Shown piece after piece: positions 55,084 through 64,000 of a stretch of DNA of 64,000 bases (positions are counted from its first letter, which is position 1; every line of letters begins with the position of its first letter). Source of the DNA: Streptomyces graminofaciens. Its GTDB lineage: Bacteria; Actinomycetota; Actinomycetes; Streptomycetales; Streptomycetaceae. Position numbers and translations under genes: made by a program. The notes under the pieces were generated by a model, which saw only the letters and a list, made by a program, of their open reading frames with translations, searched no databases and was not told the DNA's origin. Location: contig NZ_AP018448.1 of the NCBI RefSeq assembly GCF_030294945.1, positions 10,884,501 through 10,948,500 on the forward strand, given 5' to 3'.

Positions 55084-58000
55084 GTGACACGCACACCCAT
55101 AGGCCCGAGAGCGGCCGTCACCACTCTCGCGTCCCTCCTCGCCGGAGCCCTGACCGTCATGGCGGTCATCTCTCCCACCTTTGCCGCCGACGCCAACCCC
55201 ACTGGGAGCGACGTTAGTTACGGCGACGGAATGTACATCGTGAAGCTCGACGGTCAACCCGTCGCCGGATACAGGGGCGACCTGCCGGGACTGAAGCGGA
55301 CGGCGCCCGCGGCGGGCAAGCGGCTCGACGCCGACTCCGCCACGGTCGAGAAGTACGTGGCGCACCTGGACGACCGCCGGGAGCGGGTCCTCGACGCCGT
55401 GCCCGGCGTCGAGCCGCTCTACGACTACGCCTACACGTTCAACGGATTCGCCGCCGAACTGACCGGCCGGCAGGCCGCGAAGCTGACTTCGACGCCTGGG
55501 GTCGTCTCAGTGACCCGGAACACGGTCGCTCAGCTGACGTCGACGGGTCCGGACGATGGGCCGGGGGCGGATGGCCGGGCGGAAACCTACATCCGGACCG
55601 TGGCCGACGGCCGGGACGGGGCCGAGGGCAAGGTCCCGAGTCCTGCGGCCCAGCAGCCGCCCTCGCCCGACGGGGTGAGCGGCCCGCAGGGCCAGAGTCT
55701 TTCAGGGGCGCGGGGGTGTGACACATGCGGCTCCGCCGCAGGGGCGCGATCAGCTCTCACCGGCCCCGCAGCGGTCCGAAAACCGCACGCTCCGGGCGCC
55801 AAGGCGCCCCGAACAACCCGCCCGGCCCAGTTCCCCGACATCCCTCGTCTCCTCGGCCTCTCCGGCGACAAGGGTCTCTGGGCGAAGGCGGGCGGCCCCC
55901 AGCACGCGGGAGAAGGCGTGATCGTCGGGGTCGTGGACACCGGGGTCGACCCCACGAACCCGATGTTCGCCGCACTGCCGGAGCCACGCCCCGACGCCGA
56001 GGTCATTGCCAAGAAGTGGCGTGGCGACTGCGACCCAGGCGACGACCCCGCGCACAAGGTGACCTGCAACAACAAGGTGATCGGCGCGCAGTGGTTCGGT
56101 GCGGGCGTCCCCGCGGACCGCGAAGACGCTCCCTCGCCTCTGGACACCAGCAGCCACGGCACGCACACCGGCAGTACTGCCGCCGGGAATTACGGCGTCG
56201 CCGCGTCGGTACCCGGCAGCAACGCCGAGGGCCGGCTCAGCGGTGTCGCCCCGGCTGCCCGCCTCGCCTACTACAAGGCGTGCTGGCCGGGCTTCGGTTG
56301 CCCGACCATGGACCTCACAGCCGCGATCGACAAGGCCGTGGCGGACGGCGTCGACGTCATCAACTTCTCCCTCACCGGGACCCTTACCGAGCAGCCCGAC
56401 ATGGAGGCCATGTTCAACGCGGCCAAGGCGGGCGTGTTCATCGCCGCGTCCGCCAACAACGGCGGCCCCGACTCGGTGCACCACACCGGCCCGTGGGTCA
56501 CGACGGTCGCCGCGTCGACGCACGACACCCAGTACACCGCCTCCCTGGTCCTCGGCGACGGCCGCCGCTACACCCGCGTCAGCCTGAACCCGGGTGTCGG
56601 CTCTGCCCCGCTGGTCGAGGCAGCCGCCGTACGCAAAGACGGCTCGGACGCCGGCAGGGCCGCGCTGTGCGCGCCGGGCACACTTGATCCGGCACAGGCG
56701 AAGGGCAAGATCATCGTCTGCGACCGAGGCGGTGACGGCATCTGGACAGACACCAAGGCGGACGAGGTCTCGGCGGTCGGCGGCAAGGGGCTCGTGCTCA
56801 CCGACACCCCGACCTACGAAGAGTTCCTGTCCCCGGACGTCTTCTCGGTGCCCCTGATCCAAGTCGGCGTCAAGGACGCGAAGGCGGTCCACGCGTACGC
56901 CTCCGCTGCCGGCGCGACCGCCCGGTTCACGCCCTCGAAGAACAGCCACCTGGCCACCCGGGAGATCACCTCCTTCTCCTCCAGCGGACCGGACCACTTC
57001 AGCAACGGCGACCTGCTCAAGCCCGACATCGCCTCCTTCGGCGAGACCATCCCGGCGGGCGTGGTGCCCGGCAGCACCAGTTACTACACCGGACAGTTCA
57101 GCTTCGCCAACGGCACCTCGATGTCGTCCCCGCACATCGCCGGCCTCGCCGCCCTGCTGCGGCAGCTGCACGCCGACTGGTCACCGATGGAGATCAAGTC
57201 GGCGCTGATGACGACGGCCACGACCACCGACGAGAACGGCGACCCCATCGGCCGCAACCTTGCCGACTCCGCCTCGCCCCTCGACTACGGCGCGGGCCTG
57301 CCCCGGGTCACCCGGGCGGCCGACCCCGGCCTGGTCTACGACTCCACCTCCGCAGACTGGACCGCGTACCTCTGCGCCATCGGCCAGAAGCCGGCCACCG
57401 AGGACAGCGGCGACGCCTGCGCCACGGCCACGAAGACCGACCCGAGCGACCTCAACTATCCGTCGATCGCGGTCGGTGACCTGCTGGGCAGGCAGACGGT
57501 GACGCGCATCGTCACCAACGTCTCGACGAAGACCGCCACGTACAAGGCGAAGCTCCAGACCCCGCCGGGCTTCCGCGCCGAGGTCACTCCGAAGCGGCTG
57601 ACGGTCGCGCCGGGCGAGTCGGCGTCGTACAAGGTGGCGTTCGAGCGTACGAGCGCGGGCCACGAAACGTGGTCCTTCGGCTCCCTGACGCTGAGCGACG
57701 CGCACGGCCGCCACGAGGTCACCAGCCCGATCGCCCTGCGCGCCGTTCCGTTCTCCGCCCCGAAGGAGATCGTGGTCACCGGCGGGGACTCGGCGACGCT
57801 GAGGCCCGGGGTCGGCTGGAAGGGCGAGCTGACCGCGGAGGCCTCCCTCTACACCGGCGAGAAGACCACCGGCACCCTCACTGGCACCGACCAGGCCGAC
57901 TTCACGCAGAGTCAGCGCACCAACGACGCCGTCGTGAAACACCGCGTCCACGTCCCCGAGGGCGCCCCCTTCACCCGGTTCGCCATCACCTCCGCGGACC

Positions 58001-58374
58001 ACGTCCCCGGCAGTGACGTCGACCTGTACGCCTTCGACACCGACGGCAACTACATCGGCGACTGGGCCGGTGCCGGCTCCGACGAGCACGTCGATCTGCC
58101 GCCCGGCGACTACGACGTCTACGTCCTCCAGTACGAGCTGCCGGCCGGCACCACCAGCCAGCAGTACACCCTCTGGAGCTGGAAGGTCGGCCAGGGCGCT
58201 CCGGCTGTGACACCAACTGTCACTCCGGCCGAGCAGAACGTCTCGGCGGGCGACCGTCCGGAGGTCACGGTGGCGTGGCCGGACGCGACACGCGGCCAAC
58301 GGTACGTCGGTGCCGTCGAGTACGGCGACGGTTCGACCAGCCTAGGGCACACGGTGTTGACAGTCACGCCATAG
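55084..58374 (+). CDS. Secreted S8 (subtilisin-like) serine peptidase with PA domain
   Basis: A 1096-residue secreted protease. GTG 55084 gives a normal signal peptide (to about TFAADA, residue 36); TTG 55024 with AGGAG 5 nt upstream is a possible alternative. An I9 propeptide (about 48-155) is followed by a long Pro/Gly-rich stretch, then the catalytic domain with Asp285 (VVDTGVD), His358 (SSHGTHTG) and Ser679 (NGTSMSSPH). A PA insert lies between His and Ser. The fibronectin-like and late beta-rich C-terminal parts contain the SDVDLYAFDTDGNYIGDW segment. It should degrade proteins outside the cell. The gene is monocistronic and ends in a strong terminator. Confidence 0.94.
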   Translation: MTRTPIGPRAAVTTLASLLAGALTVMAVISPTFAADANPTGSDVSYGDGMYIVKLDGQPVAGYRGDLPGLKRTAPAAGKRLDADSATVEKYVAHLDDRRERVLDAVPGVEPLYDYAYTFNGFAAELTGRQAAKLTSTPGVVSVTRNTVAQLTSTGPDDGPGADGRAETYIRTVADGRDGAEGKVPSPAAQQPPSPDGVSGPQGQSLSGARGCDTCGSAAGARSALTGPAAVRKPHAPGAKAPRTTRPAQFPDIPRLLGLSGDKGLWAKAGGPQHAGEGVIVGVVDTGVDPTNPMFAALPEPRPDAEVIAKKWRGDCDPGDDPAHKVTCNNKVIGAQWFGAGVPADREDAPSPLDTSSHGTHTGSTAAGNYGVAASVPGSNAEGRLSGVAPAARLAYYKACWPGFGCPTMDLTAAIDKAVADGVDVINFSLTGTLTEQPDMEAMFNAAKAGVFIAASANNGGPDSVHHTGPWVTTVAASTHDTQYTASLVLGDGRRYTRVSLNPGVGSAPLVEAAAVRKDGSDAGRAALCAPGTLDPAQAKGKIIVCDRGGDGIWTDTKADEVSAVGGKGLVLTDTPTYEEFLSPDVFSVPLIQVGVKDAKAVHAYASAAGATARFTPSKNSHLATREITSFSSSGPDHFSNGDLLKPDIASFGETIPAGVVPGSTSYYTGQFSFANGTSMSSPHIAGLAALLRQLHADWSPMEIKSALMTTATTTDENGDPIGRNLADSASPLDYGAGLPRVTRAADPGLVYDSTSADWTAYLCAIGQKPATEDSGDACATATKTDPSDLNYPSIAVGDLLGRQTVTRIVTNVSTKTATYKAKLQTPPGFRAEVTPKRLTVAPGESASYKVAFERTSAGHETWSFGSLTLSDAHGRHEVTSPIALRAVPFSAPKEIVVTGGDSATLRPGVGWKGELTAEASLYTGEKTTGTLTGTDQADFTQSQRTNDAVVKHRVHVPEGAPFTRFAITSADHVPGSDVDLYAFDTDGNYIGDWAGAGSDEHVDLPPGDYDVYVLQYELPAGTTSQQYTLWSWKVGQGAPAVTPTVTPAEQNVSAGDRPEVTVAWPDATRGQRYVGAVEYGDGSTSLGHTVLTVTP
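55701..55795. repeat. Intergenic-type repeat lying inside the peptidase gene
   Basis: From TTCAGGGGCGCGGGGGTGTG through CATGCGGCTCCGCCGC to GAAAACCGCACGCTCC the DNA resembles a repeat that is common between genes in Streptomyces genomes, as far as I recall it. Here it is read through and gives the odd Cys-containing stretch GARGCDTCGSAAGARS between propeptide and catalytic domain. Confidence 0.5.
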
Positions 58375-58413
58375 CCGCGACCCGGTAGCCGTTGGAGCGA
58401 ACCGTTGGTGAGC

Positions 58414-58450
58414 GATCCGCCCGCGCACTCCCCAAGTGCGCGGGCGGATC
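58414..58450 (+). terminator. Terminator of the S8 peptidase gene
   Basis: GATCCGCCCGCGCACT and its exact complement form a 16-bp stem with a 5-nt loop, 40 bp after the stop. Confidence 0.85.
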
Positions 58451-58511
58451 ACGTCGGCCCGAAACCCTCACCCGCTCCGATTTCCCCCGATGGTGTCGCA
58501 GGTGACCCCGC

Positions 58512-59029
58512 CTACTTGCGCTCGGCGAGGTTGTAGAGGTTCTGGACCGACACGATCGGTACGTGTCGCTGCGCCTCCACCAGCTCCTCGACCGTCACCT
58601 CCGACAGGTCCACGTGCCGGATCCTGCCCTCGTCCCGCAGCTGCGCGAGCGCGCCGATGCTGCAGGCTCCCTTCCACACACTGGCGCAGGTACTCCGGGG
58701 CGGCCGTTCGGGATCCACTCCTCAGGTGACGGCCGGGTGTTCGCGCCCTTCGTCGCGATCACCAGGTCGTCGGCGTACGGGTGGAGTGCCTCGGCGATCA
58801 GCTTCTCGTTGACGTACGGCCCGTACGCGTCGGCGGTGTCGATGAGGGTGACGCCCAGCTCGACGGCCCGGCGCAGCACCCTGATCGCCTCGTCACGGTC
58901 AGCGGGCTCACCCCACACGTTCCCGCCGGTGAGCTGCATGGCGCTGTAGCCGAGCCTGTGCACCGGCAGGTCACCACCGATGGTGAAGGAGCCGCTCGCC
59001 ACGGTCCGGCGGTCAGACGAACTGCTCAT
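58512..59029 (-). pseudogene. Aldo/keto reductase with internal deletion and missing C-terminus
   Basis: ATG 59029 ([20 protein letters not shown]) follows GAGGACAAC. The frame shows [35 protein letters not shown] (catalytic Asp and Tyr) and [20 protein letters not shown] (catalytic Lys), then shifts frame and joins [33 protein letters not shown] and a stop at 58512. The part that carries the catalytic His and the cofactor-binding C-terminus are missing, so it should be inactive. Confidence 0.85.
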
Positions 59030-59179
59030 GTTGTCCTCGTTCATCGTTCGGATCGAAAGGTGTTTGAGGTCTTTTGTTTCGATCTCTTGAATACGCACCA
59101 GTGCCCGCCGGGGCACGTGGTGGCCGCCTGTTTTGCACAGGCGTGGCTCCGGCCACGCGGCAACTGTGTTCGGGTCCGG

Positions 59180-59656
59180 TCAGGGCTTGAGCAGGACCTT
59201 GATGGCGCGGCGTTCGTCCATTGCCTGGTAGGCGGCCTGGTCGAGGGGGAGGGTGAGGTCGAAGACCTTGCCGGGGTCTATCCGGCGGGTCCAGATCAGG
59301 TCGATCAGCTGTGGCAGGTACTGGCGGACGGGGGCCGGGCCGCCGTGCAGGTGGGCGTGGGAGAAGAACAGTTCCTGGCCGTCGAGGGTGACGTCGTGGG
59401 AGACGCCGACGTAGCCGACATGGTCGCCGGGGCGGGTGGAGCGGATCGCCTGGAGCATCGACTCCTGGGTGCCAACTGCCTCGATGACCGAGTGCGCGCC
59501 GTAGCCGCCGGTCAGTTCCTTGATCTTTTCAACGCCCTCGTCGCCGCGCTCGGTGACGATGTCGGTCGCGCCGAAGTCGAGCGCGAGCTTCTGCCGGGAG
59601 TCGTGTCGGCTCATGGCGATGATCCGCTCGGCACCGAGTTGCCGGGCGGCCAGCAT
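59180..59656 (-). pseudogene. C-terminal half of a zinc-type alcohol dehydrogenase
   Basis: From LAARQLGAERIIAMSRHDSR to ERRAIKVLLKP it gives the coenzyme-binding and C-terminal parts of an MDR alcohol dehydrogenase (about 158 residues). The catalytic domain with zinc ligands and the GxGxxG start of the Rossmann fold are absent. ATG 59656 is just inside the break and a stop precedes it. Confidence 0.75.
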
Positions 59657-59659
59657 TGT

Positions 59660-59833
59660 TTATTGCGGAAATGCGGTCAGCGCTCGTGCCGGGCAAGGAA
59701 GTGGGATCGCAAGAGCCGACGGCAGGAGGCAGCGGCGGCCTACCCGGCCGACCAGCCCTCCCAGCGCGGGGCGCGCGGCCGGCTGTTCGGCGGTGCGGTC
59801 AGGGTACGGCGGGCGCCTGTGGTCGGTCATCAT
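59660..59833 (-). CDS. Small ORF of unknown function, probably a truncated N-terminus
   Basis: ATG 59833 (MMTDHRRPPYPDRTAEQPAA) is preceded by AAGGGGAGACCGG, a good ribosome site, and codon use looks coding at first. It stops after 57 residues, immediately beside the truncated alcohol dehydrogenase. I do not recognise it; the good start and abrupt end suggest a gene start cut off by the same deletion. Confidence 0.3.
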   Translation of the reverse strand: MMTDHRRPPYPDRTAEQPAARPALGGLVGRVGRRCLLPSALAIPLPCPARALTAFPQ

Positions 59834-60271
59834 CCGGTCTCCCCTTTGTGTGTTGGCGTCTTCCATCGGCCCTGTGAGGCCGGTGGCGCACCCGCGTGAG
59901 GGAGTGCCGCCCCGATCTCGGGGGCCGCTGCATGCCCCTCCTGCGGTCGCGTGGCGGCCATCGTGAACAACCACCCCTTGTCCGCGACCTGATGGCGGCC
60001 GGTAGCGAAGTCGGTCCAGGGGAAACGCCCGACCCTGGCCGCCCGCGCCGAATCGGACAAGGGGTACGTGGTCGGCCCGACCACGACTCGATAGGGGGGC
60101 AAGTCGGGCCGACCCGACTTGACAAGGGGGCCCGCTTCACCCCATGTAGCACCAGTTCACCCCTCTTTGGGGGCGGGGAGAAATCTCCGTCCTCTGTCCA
60201 CAGGCCGACGGATGGACTCTGCGGGGAGGTCGCCGTGGTCGGCACGGTGGCCGCCTGTGAGGAGACCCTTG
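59834..60271. other. Gap without a recognisable gene
   Basis: No frame here shows a family motif. Lower GC, AT-bearing bases near 60170-60200 may include promoter sequence for the downstream frame. Confidence 0.35.
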
Positions 60272-60700
60272 ATGCCGTACCTGATCCCACCCCGCACATC
60301 GCTTACGCCCGAACAGGTGGAGCGCGCCTTGACTACGTCCTGGCGCTGCAAAGGGGTGGAGGCTCCGCCATCGCCGGACGGGCGGAAACGGACCCGGAGC
60401 TGGCGTTCGTCCTCCTGCGGTTGGCTGAGGAAGTCATCTGGCCGGTCACGGCCGTGGACGGGGACACCGACCCGTGCGCGGACTCCTTCGCACTGGACGA
60501 GGTCGGGTGCGCGCTGCTGTCCGCGCTGCGGGACTGGGCGCTGAACTCCCCCACCACGGCGGCGCCGGGCATCGCGCGCAGCATCATCCGCTTCACGGTG
60601 AACGTCATCCCGGACCCCGACCATGCGGACACCGCCGACTCCCTGGAGACGATGCGCGACGAGCGCATGGTGTTGCCCACGCCGTGTACCCCGCTCCCGG
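60272..60700 (+). pseudogene. Possible frameshifted hypothetical gene
   Basis: ATG 60272 (MPYLIPPRTSLTPEQVERAL) follows GAGGAG at a good distance. After about 25 codons the coding-type third-position pattern moves to another frame reading ETDPELAFVLLRLAEEVIWP, ALLSALRDWALNSPTTAAPG and VNVIPDPDHADTADSLETMR. I recognise no family. A single indel would join the two. Confidence 0.35.
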
Positions 60701-60982
60701 TGCGCACCGGGAGCCGCACCGGCCGGTGCGCGTCATCCAGCGTTCGGCCTGCTCGTTGGTCCCCCAGGTTTTCTGGCGGCACGGCCGCTGTCACCGCTGC
60801 GGGCAGCCGGTCATTCAGGGTTTCCTGGCGCGGCAGTGACAGCCCGAAGTGCTGCTGCAAGGTTGTCGGCGTGGCCGACGACTGGACGAGCGGCGTCCGA
60901 CGCGTGCGCGGGGGCGCGGCTCCGGTGGCCGGGCCGCGCCCCCTCGGTCAGGTGTGTGTCGGACCAGGCCGCGTCGCGGCGC

Positions 60983-62593
60983 TCACCGGTGCGTGCCTGC
61001 GCCCAGCAGGTCGGGCAGCGGGTTGATGAGGTCGCCGGTCGGCGACTGCCGCTGGGCGGAGGGCCCGGTCGGCCAGATCGCGGGGCAGTGGGTGCCCTCG
61101 CGGGGGGCCTTGAGGGTGATGAGGTAGGTGTCGATGGCGTCACGCGCGCACGGGCTCAGCCAGTAGTCGCCGTGGCCGACACCGTCGTACGTGAGGAACA
61201 CGGCCTCGCGGCCGATCTGGCGGGCCGCGTTGGAGCCCCAGGAGTGCGGGGTGGCCACGTCGTAACGGCTGTTGGTCACCAGAATCGGCGGGGTCCCGTC
61301 GACACGGAGCCGGTGCGGCGGGTTGGTCACCTCGGTCGGCCAGTCCTGGCAGCCGGTCAGGTCGGTCCAGGCCAGGGAGTTGAGACGGGTGACGGGGGCG
61401 AGACGGGCGAGCTTGCGCTCGTAGCGAGGGAGGGTGGCGTACGAGGATACGTTGAAGTCGTAGTCCTGGCACATCACTGGCAGATATCCGAACGGGGTCG
61501 GCTCGCCACGCTGCCGGAGGGTCCGTCCCGCGGCGGGGTCGGCGGCGTCCGTGTCGGAGAGGAACTGGGCGAAGTCGAACCAGGTGGCAGGGTCGTACAT
61601 GTAGCCGAAGGCGACGCCCTGGAGATCCTGGGTGGTGACGGTGTAGGGCGGGTCCCCCGGCAGGACAAGCTCACCGGCTTCGGCGCGCTGGTAGAGCGAG
61701 TCGAACAGGGCGCGGGCGTCACGGTCGTGGAGCACGCAGGACGGCGTACGGGCGCACCAGTCGGCGAACTGGCCGTACGACTCCTCCATCGCGACGGTCT
61801 CGGTCTTCTGGTAGTTCCAGTTGTCGAGACTGTGGTCCATGTTCGAGTCGAGCGTCATCGCGCGGACGCGGTGCGGATAGCGCTCGGCGTACTGCTGGCC
61901 GATCCCGGTGCCGTAGGAGACGCCGTAGTAACTGATCCGCTTCTCGCCGAGGCCGACGCGGATCGCGTCCATGTCGCGGATGACGCTCGCGGTGTCCATG
62001 TGGTCGACGAGCGGGCCGGTGAGGTCGCGGCAGTTCTCACCGAGCGCGCGGTTCGCCTCTCGGAGCGCGGCGAAGGATGATGCGCTGTCCGGGTAGAGCA
62101 GCTCGGCCTGCGCGCCCACCCGGTCCTCGTCGCACATCACCGGGTTGCTGCGGCCGATGCCGCGCGGGTCGAAGCCCACGATGTCGAACCGCTCCAGCAG
62201 TTCGGGCGAGAAGGAGTCGGGGGCGTCGAGCGCGAAGTCCACACCGGAGCCGCCCGGGCCACCGGGGTTGATCAGCAGCGAACCGATGCGGCGCTCCGGG
62301 TCGGTCGCCAGGTGGCGGGCGAGGGCCAGGTCGATGGTGGCGCCGCGCGGGCGCTTCCAGTCCACGGGCACCTTGATGGTGGCGCACTCGAACGTGCCCT
62401 GGCCCGAGGGTGATTCACATGGTTCCCAGGCTATGCGCCCGGGCGACGGAGTCTTGGCCGAGGGTGTCGTGTCCGAGGGGGCGGCGACGGCGGTGCCGGC
62501 GAGCAGTTGGCCGAACAGTGAGGTGACCAGGGCTCCGACGGCCAGTCTCCGGCGCCCTTTCGAACGTGGGGCCAGTGGGGGGTTGAACGGCAC
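60983..62593 (-). CDS. Secreted S33-family alpha/beta hydrolase (tripeptidyl aminopeptidase-like)
   Basis: A 536-residue secreted enzyme. GTG 62593 (MPFNPPLAPRSKGRRRLAVG) follows GGAGGAACG. The signal peptide runs to about AVAAPS (residue 38). The core has NPGGPGGSGVDFA (oxyanion region), YGVSYGTGIGQQYAERYPHR (nucleophilic Ser), and a C-terminal TAP-like domain with VTNSRYDVATPHSW (Asp) and YDGVGHGDYW (His). Homologues in Streptomyces remove tripeptides from secreted proteins. No partner genes are adjacent. Confidence 0.92.
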   Translation of the reverse strand: MPFNPPLAPRSKGRRRLAVGALVTSLFGQLLAGTAVAAPSDTTPSAKTPSPGRIAWEPCESPSGQGTFECATIKVPVDWKRPRGATIDLALARHLATDPERRIGSLLINPGGPGGSGVDFALDAPDSFSPELLERFDIVGFDPRGIGRSNPVMCDEDRVGAQAELLYPDSASSFAALREANRALGENCRDLTGPLVDHMDTASVIRDMDAIRVGLGEKRISYYGVSYGTGIGQQYAERYPHRVRAMTLDSNMDHSLDNWNYQKTETVAMEESYGQFADWCARTPSCVLHDRDARALFDSLYQRAEAGELVLPGDPPYTVTTQDLQGVAFGYMYDPATWFDFAQFLSDTDAADPAAGRTLRQRGEPTPFGYLPVMCQDYDFNVSSYATLPRYERKLARLAPVTRLNSLAWTDLTGCQDWPTEVTNPPHRLRVDGTPPILVTNSRYDVATPHSWGSNAARQIGREAVFLTYDGVGHGDYWLSPCARDAIDTYLITLKAPREGTHCPAIWPTGPSAQRQSPTGDLINPLPDLLGAGTHR

Positions 62594-62845
62594 GGACGTT
62601 CCTCCATGGGGCAGTAGTTCACAGATGGATCACAGCTTGTCCTGCAAGGTGCGTGCAGGACAAGGAAAATGATGCTCCGTCAGATGCGCGATGCAGGCAG
62701 TGCCAGTTGATGCCGTCGTTCACTGCGGTGAACTTCCGCTCGCGGGCGCAATGCCGTGCGGAACGGCCCGTCCTGGCCGGCGTTGCAGCCGGGCGGGAGA
62801 TGGGCGAGGTACCTCTGCTGCGCGCGGCGAGGAGGCTGATCACTT

Positions 62846-62884
62846 CCAGCAGCCAGCAGCCAGCCAGCAGCCAGCAGCCAGCAG
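62846..62884. repeat. Short CCAGCAG tandem repeat
   Basis: Two CCAGCAG units, a CCAG, then three CCAGCAG units (39 bp), in the gap 62594-62996 between the divergent peptidase and PAS genes. No gene is seen in that gap. Confidence 0.85.
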
Positions 62885-62996
62885 TACGTCCCAGTCTCGG
62901 GATGTCATCGTGTTGCGAGTGACCCCACTGGATCACCGGGCCACAGGGGTGGCGAGCGTCGTCGTGGCAGCCCCGGCCGATCAGGCGCAGAGGTGG

Positions 62997-63620
62997 ATGA
63001 CCGACCAGTCCATGCTCCGAGGACTGTCCACAGAGTCACCCGTCGCGTTGACCGTCTACGGGCCGGACCTGCGAATCCGGTGGATCAACGACGTGCTTCA
63101 GGAGCAACTGGGCATGAAGCGCGACGACTGCATCGGCCGCTACAGCACCGAAGTCCTCCCACACGGCACGGTCCTCTCCCCGGAATTCACCGGCGCCCTT
63201 GACGATGTCATCGCCCAGGTGCGCGACACCGGCGATCCCGTCTTCGACGTGCTCTACTGCGGTCCCACACCGGCCGACTTGAGCCACCAGCGGGTCTGGT
63301 CCTGTTCGTACTTCCGTTTGTCGGACTCGGACGGAAGCCCACTCGGGGTATGCGAGGCCGCCTTCGACATCACGAATCGGTACGAGGCGGGGGGTGCGCA
63401 TCACGCTTCTCGGCCGCGCCAACCGGATCGGCACCAGCCTCGACGCCGTCAGCACGGCGCGGGACTTGGCGTCGGTCGTCGTCCCCGACTTCGCGGACCA
63501 TGTCGCAGTCGACCTCGCGGAGCACGTCACGGACGGAGCCCAGCCTCCGGCGGGGCACGACGGCAGCGGCATGTCCTTGCTGCGGGTCGCAGCCCTCAGT
63601 GCGCAGTCGCCGCCCTACTC
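62997..63620 (+). pseudogene. PAS-GAF sensor protein, frameshifted and truncated
   Basis: ATG 62997 (MTDQSMLRGLSTESPVALTV) opens a PAS domain (YGPDLRIRWINDVLQEQLGM, VWSCSYFRLSDSDGSPLGVC, DITNRYEA). A frameshift at about 63392 leads to LLGRANRIGTSLDAVSTARD and VVVPDFADHVAVDLAEHVTD, the start of a GAF region as found in Streptomyces PAS-GAF-SpoIIE phosphatases. Similarity ends near 63600, where GntR sequence begins, so the rest, including any phosphatase domain, is lost. Confidence 0.75.
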
Positions 63621-64000
63621 CCTTCCAGGACGGAGCCCTGCAGCCCGGTCGCAGACTCACCGAGCGTGAACTCACCGAGCTCACCGGAGTGAGCCGCACC
63701 TCCGTGCGGGAGGCCTTGAGGCGTCTCCAGGCTGAAGGGCTGGTCGAGGAGTCGCCCAGCCGAGGGCTGCGGGTGACCATTCCGACAGCGGAGGAGGTCG
63801 AACAGATCTATGAGATCCGTGCCGAGCTCGAGCCGCTCGCGGTGCGCTTGTTCGTCGAGCGTGCGACCCAGCAGGAGGTCGACGAACTCGCCTCCGTCAC
63901 CACCGAGTTGAACCCCGCGGGCGACGCCAACAAGGACGTGTTGGACCGCTTCGACAGCGTTCTTCTCGCCGGCTGCCGCAATCCCATGCTGGCGGAACTG
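63599..64000 (+). CDS. GntR-family regulator (FCD/FadR type), cut by window end
   Basis: From GTG 63599 the frame reads VRSRRPTPFQDGALQPGRRL, then ERELTELTGVSRTSVREALR-RLQAEGLVEESPSRGLRVT (winged HTH) and YEIRAELEPLAVRLFVERAT (start of the FCD effector domain), running off the window. The usual first 10-15 residues are replaced by sequence from the joined PAS-GAF relic, so the 5' end is rearranged. Whether it is still expressed is unclear. Confidence 0.75.
   Translation, partial: MRSRRPTPFQDGALQPGRRLTERELTELTGVSRTSVREALRRLQAEGLVEESPSRGLRVTIPTAEEVEQIYEIRAELEPLAVRLFVERATQQEVDELASVTTELNPAGDANKDVLDRFDSVLLAGCRNPMLAEL

Overview
This is a very GC-rich actinomycete chromosome segment, most likely Streptomyces. 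Third codon positions are almost all G or C, GTG and TTG starts are common, LacI/MerR/PadR/TetR regulators are dense, a sugar importer (CUT1) lacks its own ATPase, and there is a large secreted S8 peptidase. It looks like an accessory, chromosome-arm type region: about half the loci are truncated or frameshifted, and pieces of ISL3, IS110, ISAs1 and IS630 transposases and of integrases lie between intact operons. No rRNA, tRNA or CRISPR array was seen.

Layout. 0-7.4 kb: a catabolic island with a cyclase-family protein (cut by the window edge), an acyl-CoA synthetase, an NTF2-like protein, a GAF-LuxR regulator and an SDR, plus VOC, NTF2 and ISAs1 relics. 7.5-10.8 kb: a truncated enoyl-CoA hydratase copy, then a cupin/SDR/CMD operon divergent from an XRE regulator. 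10.9-13 kb: integrase and ISL3 relics and a broken SDR-DJ-1 pair. 13.2-16.6 kb: a MerR regulator, a quinone-oxidoreductase-like MDR, and scars of GH1, esterase and rhamnosidase genes. 16.8-21.2 kb: a CUT1 sugar ABC importer divergent from its LacI regulator. 21.3-24.1 kb: TerC and a second, inverted broken SDR-DJ-1 pair. 24.4-41 kb: the main intact module, with GH3, GH78 and a cinnamoyl-esterase-like hydrolase leftward, then LacI, a peptide-type ABC importer containing a fused permease-ATPase, GH1 and an oxidoreductase rightward, closed by a second, paralogous LacI. 41-46.4 kb: a 9-bp tandem array, paaI and moaE relics, a molybdopterin oxidoreductase, an enoyl-CoA hydratase and TetR. 46.7-47.9 kb: ISL3/IS110 relics. 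47.9-52.8 kb: an acyl-CoA dehydrogenase / dienoyl-CoA-reductase-like / broken NTF2 / PadR operon. 53-55 kb: more relics and a VOC gene. 55-58.5 kb: the S8 peptidase with terminator. 58.5-64 kb: AKR and ADH relics, a secreted S33 peptidase, a broken PAS-GAF gene and a GntR regulator cut by the window end.

How the genes work together. The 24-41 kb module reads as uptake and stepwise hydrolysis of a rhamnosylated, possibly hydroxycinnamoylated, beta-glucoside: import, ester cleavage, removal of rhamnose and glucose, and oxidation of a sugar, under two paralogous LacI repressors with similar candidate operators. A second regulatory layer is a set of four 32-bp promoters with an invariant 20-bp spacer centred on a CTGACG/CGTCAG palindrome. 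They lie by the merR gene and in front of the MDR, a broken SDR-DJ-1 pair and a VOC gene, and look like one MerR regulon. Several decayed segments are partial copies of intact genes elsewhere in the window (GH1, esterase-rhamnosidase, enoyl-CoA hydratase, the S8 tail), and the SDR-DJ-1 pair is present as two decayed inverted copies, so the window records repeated segmental duplication and deletion.
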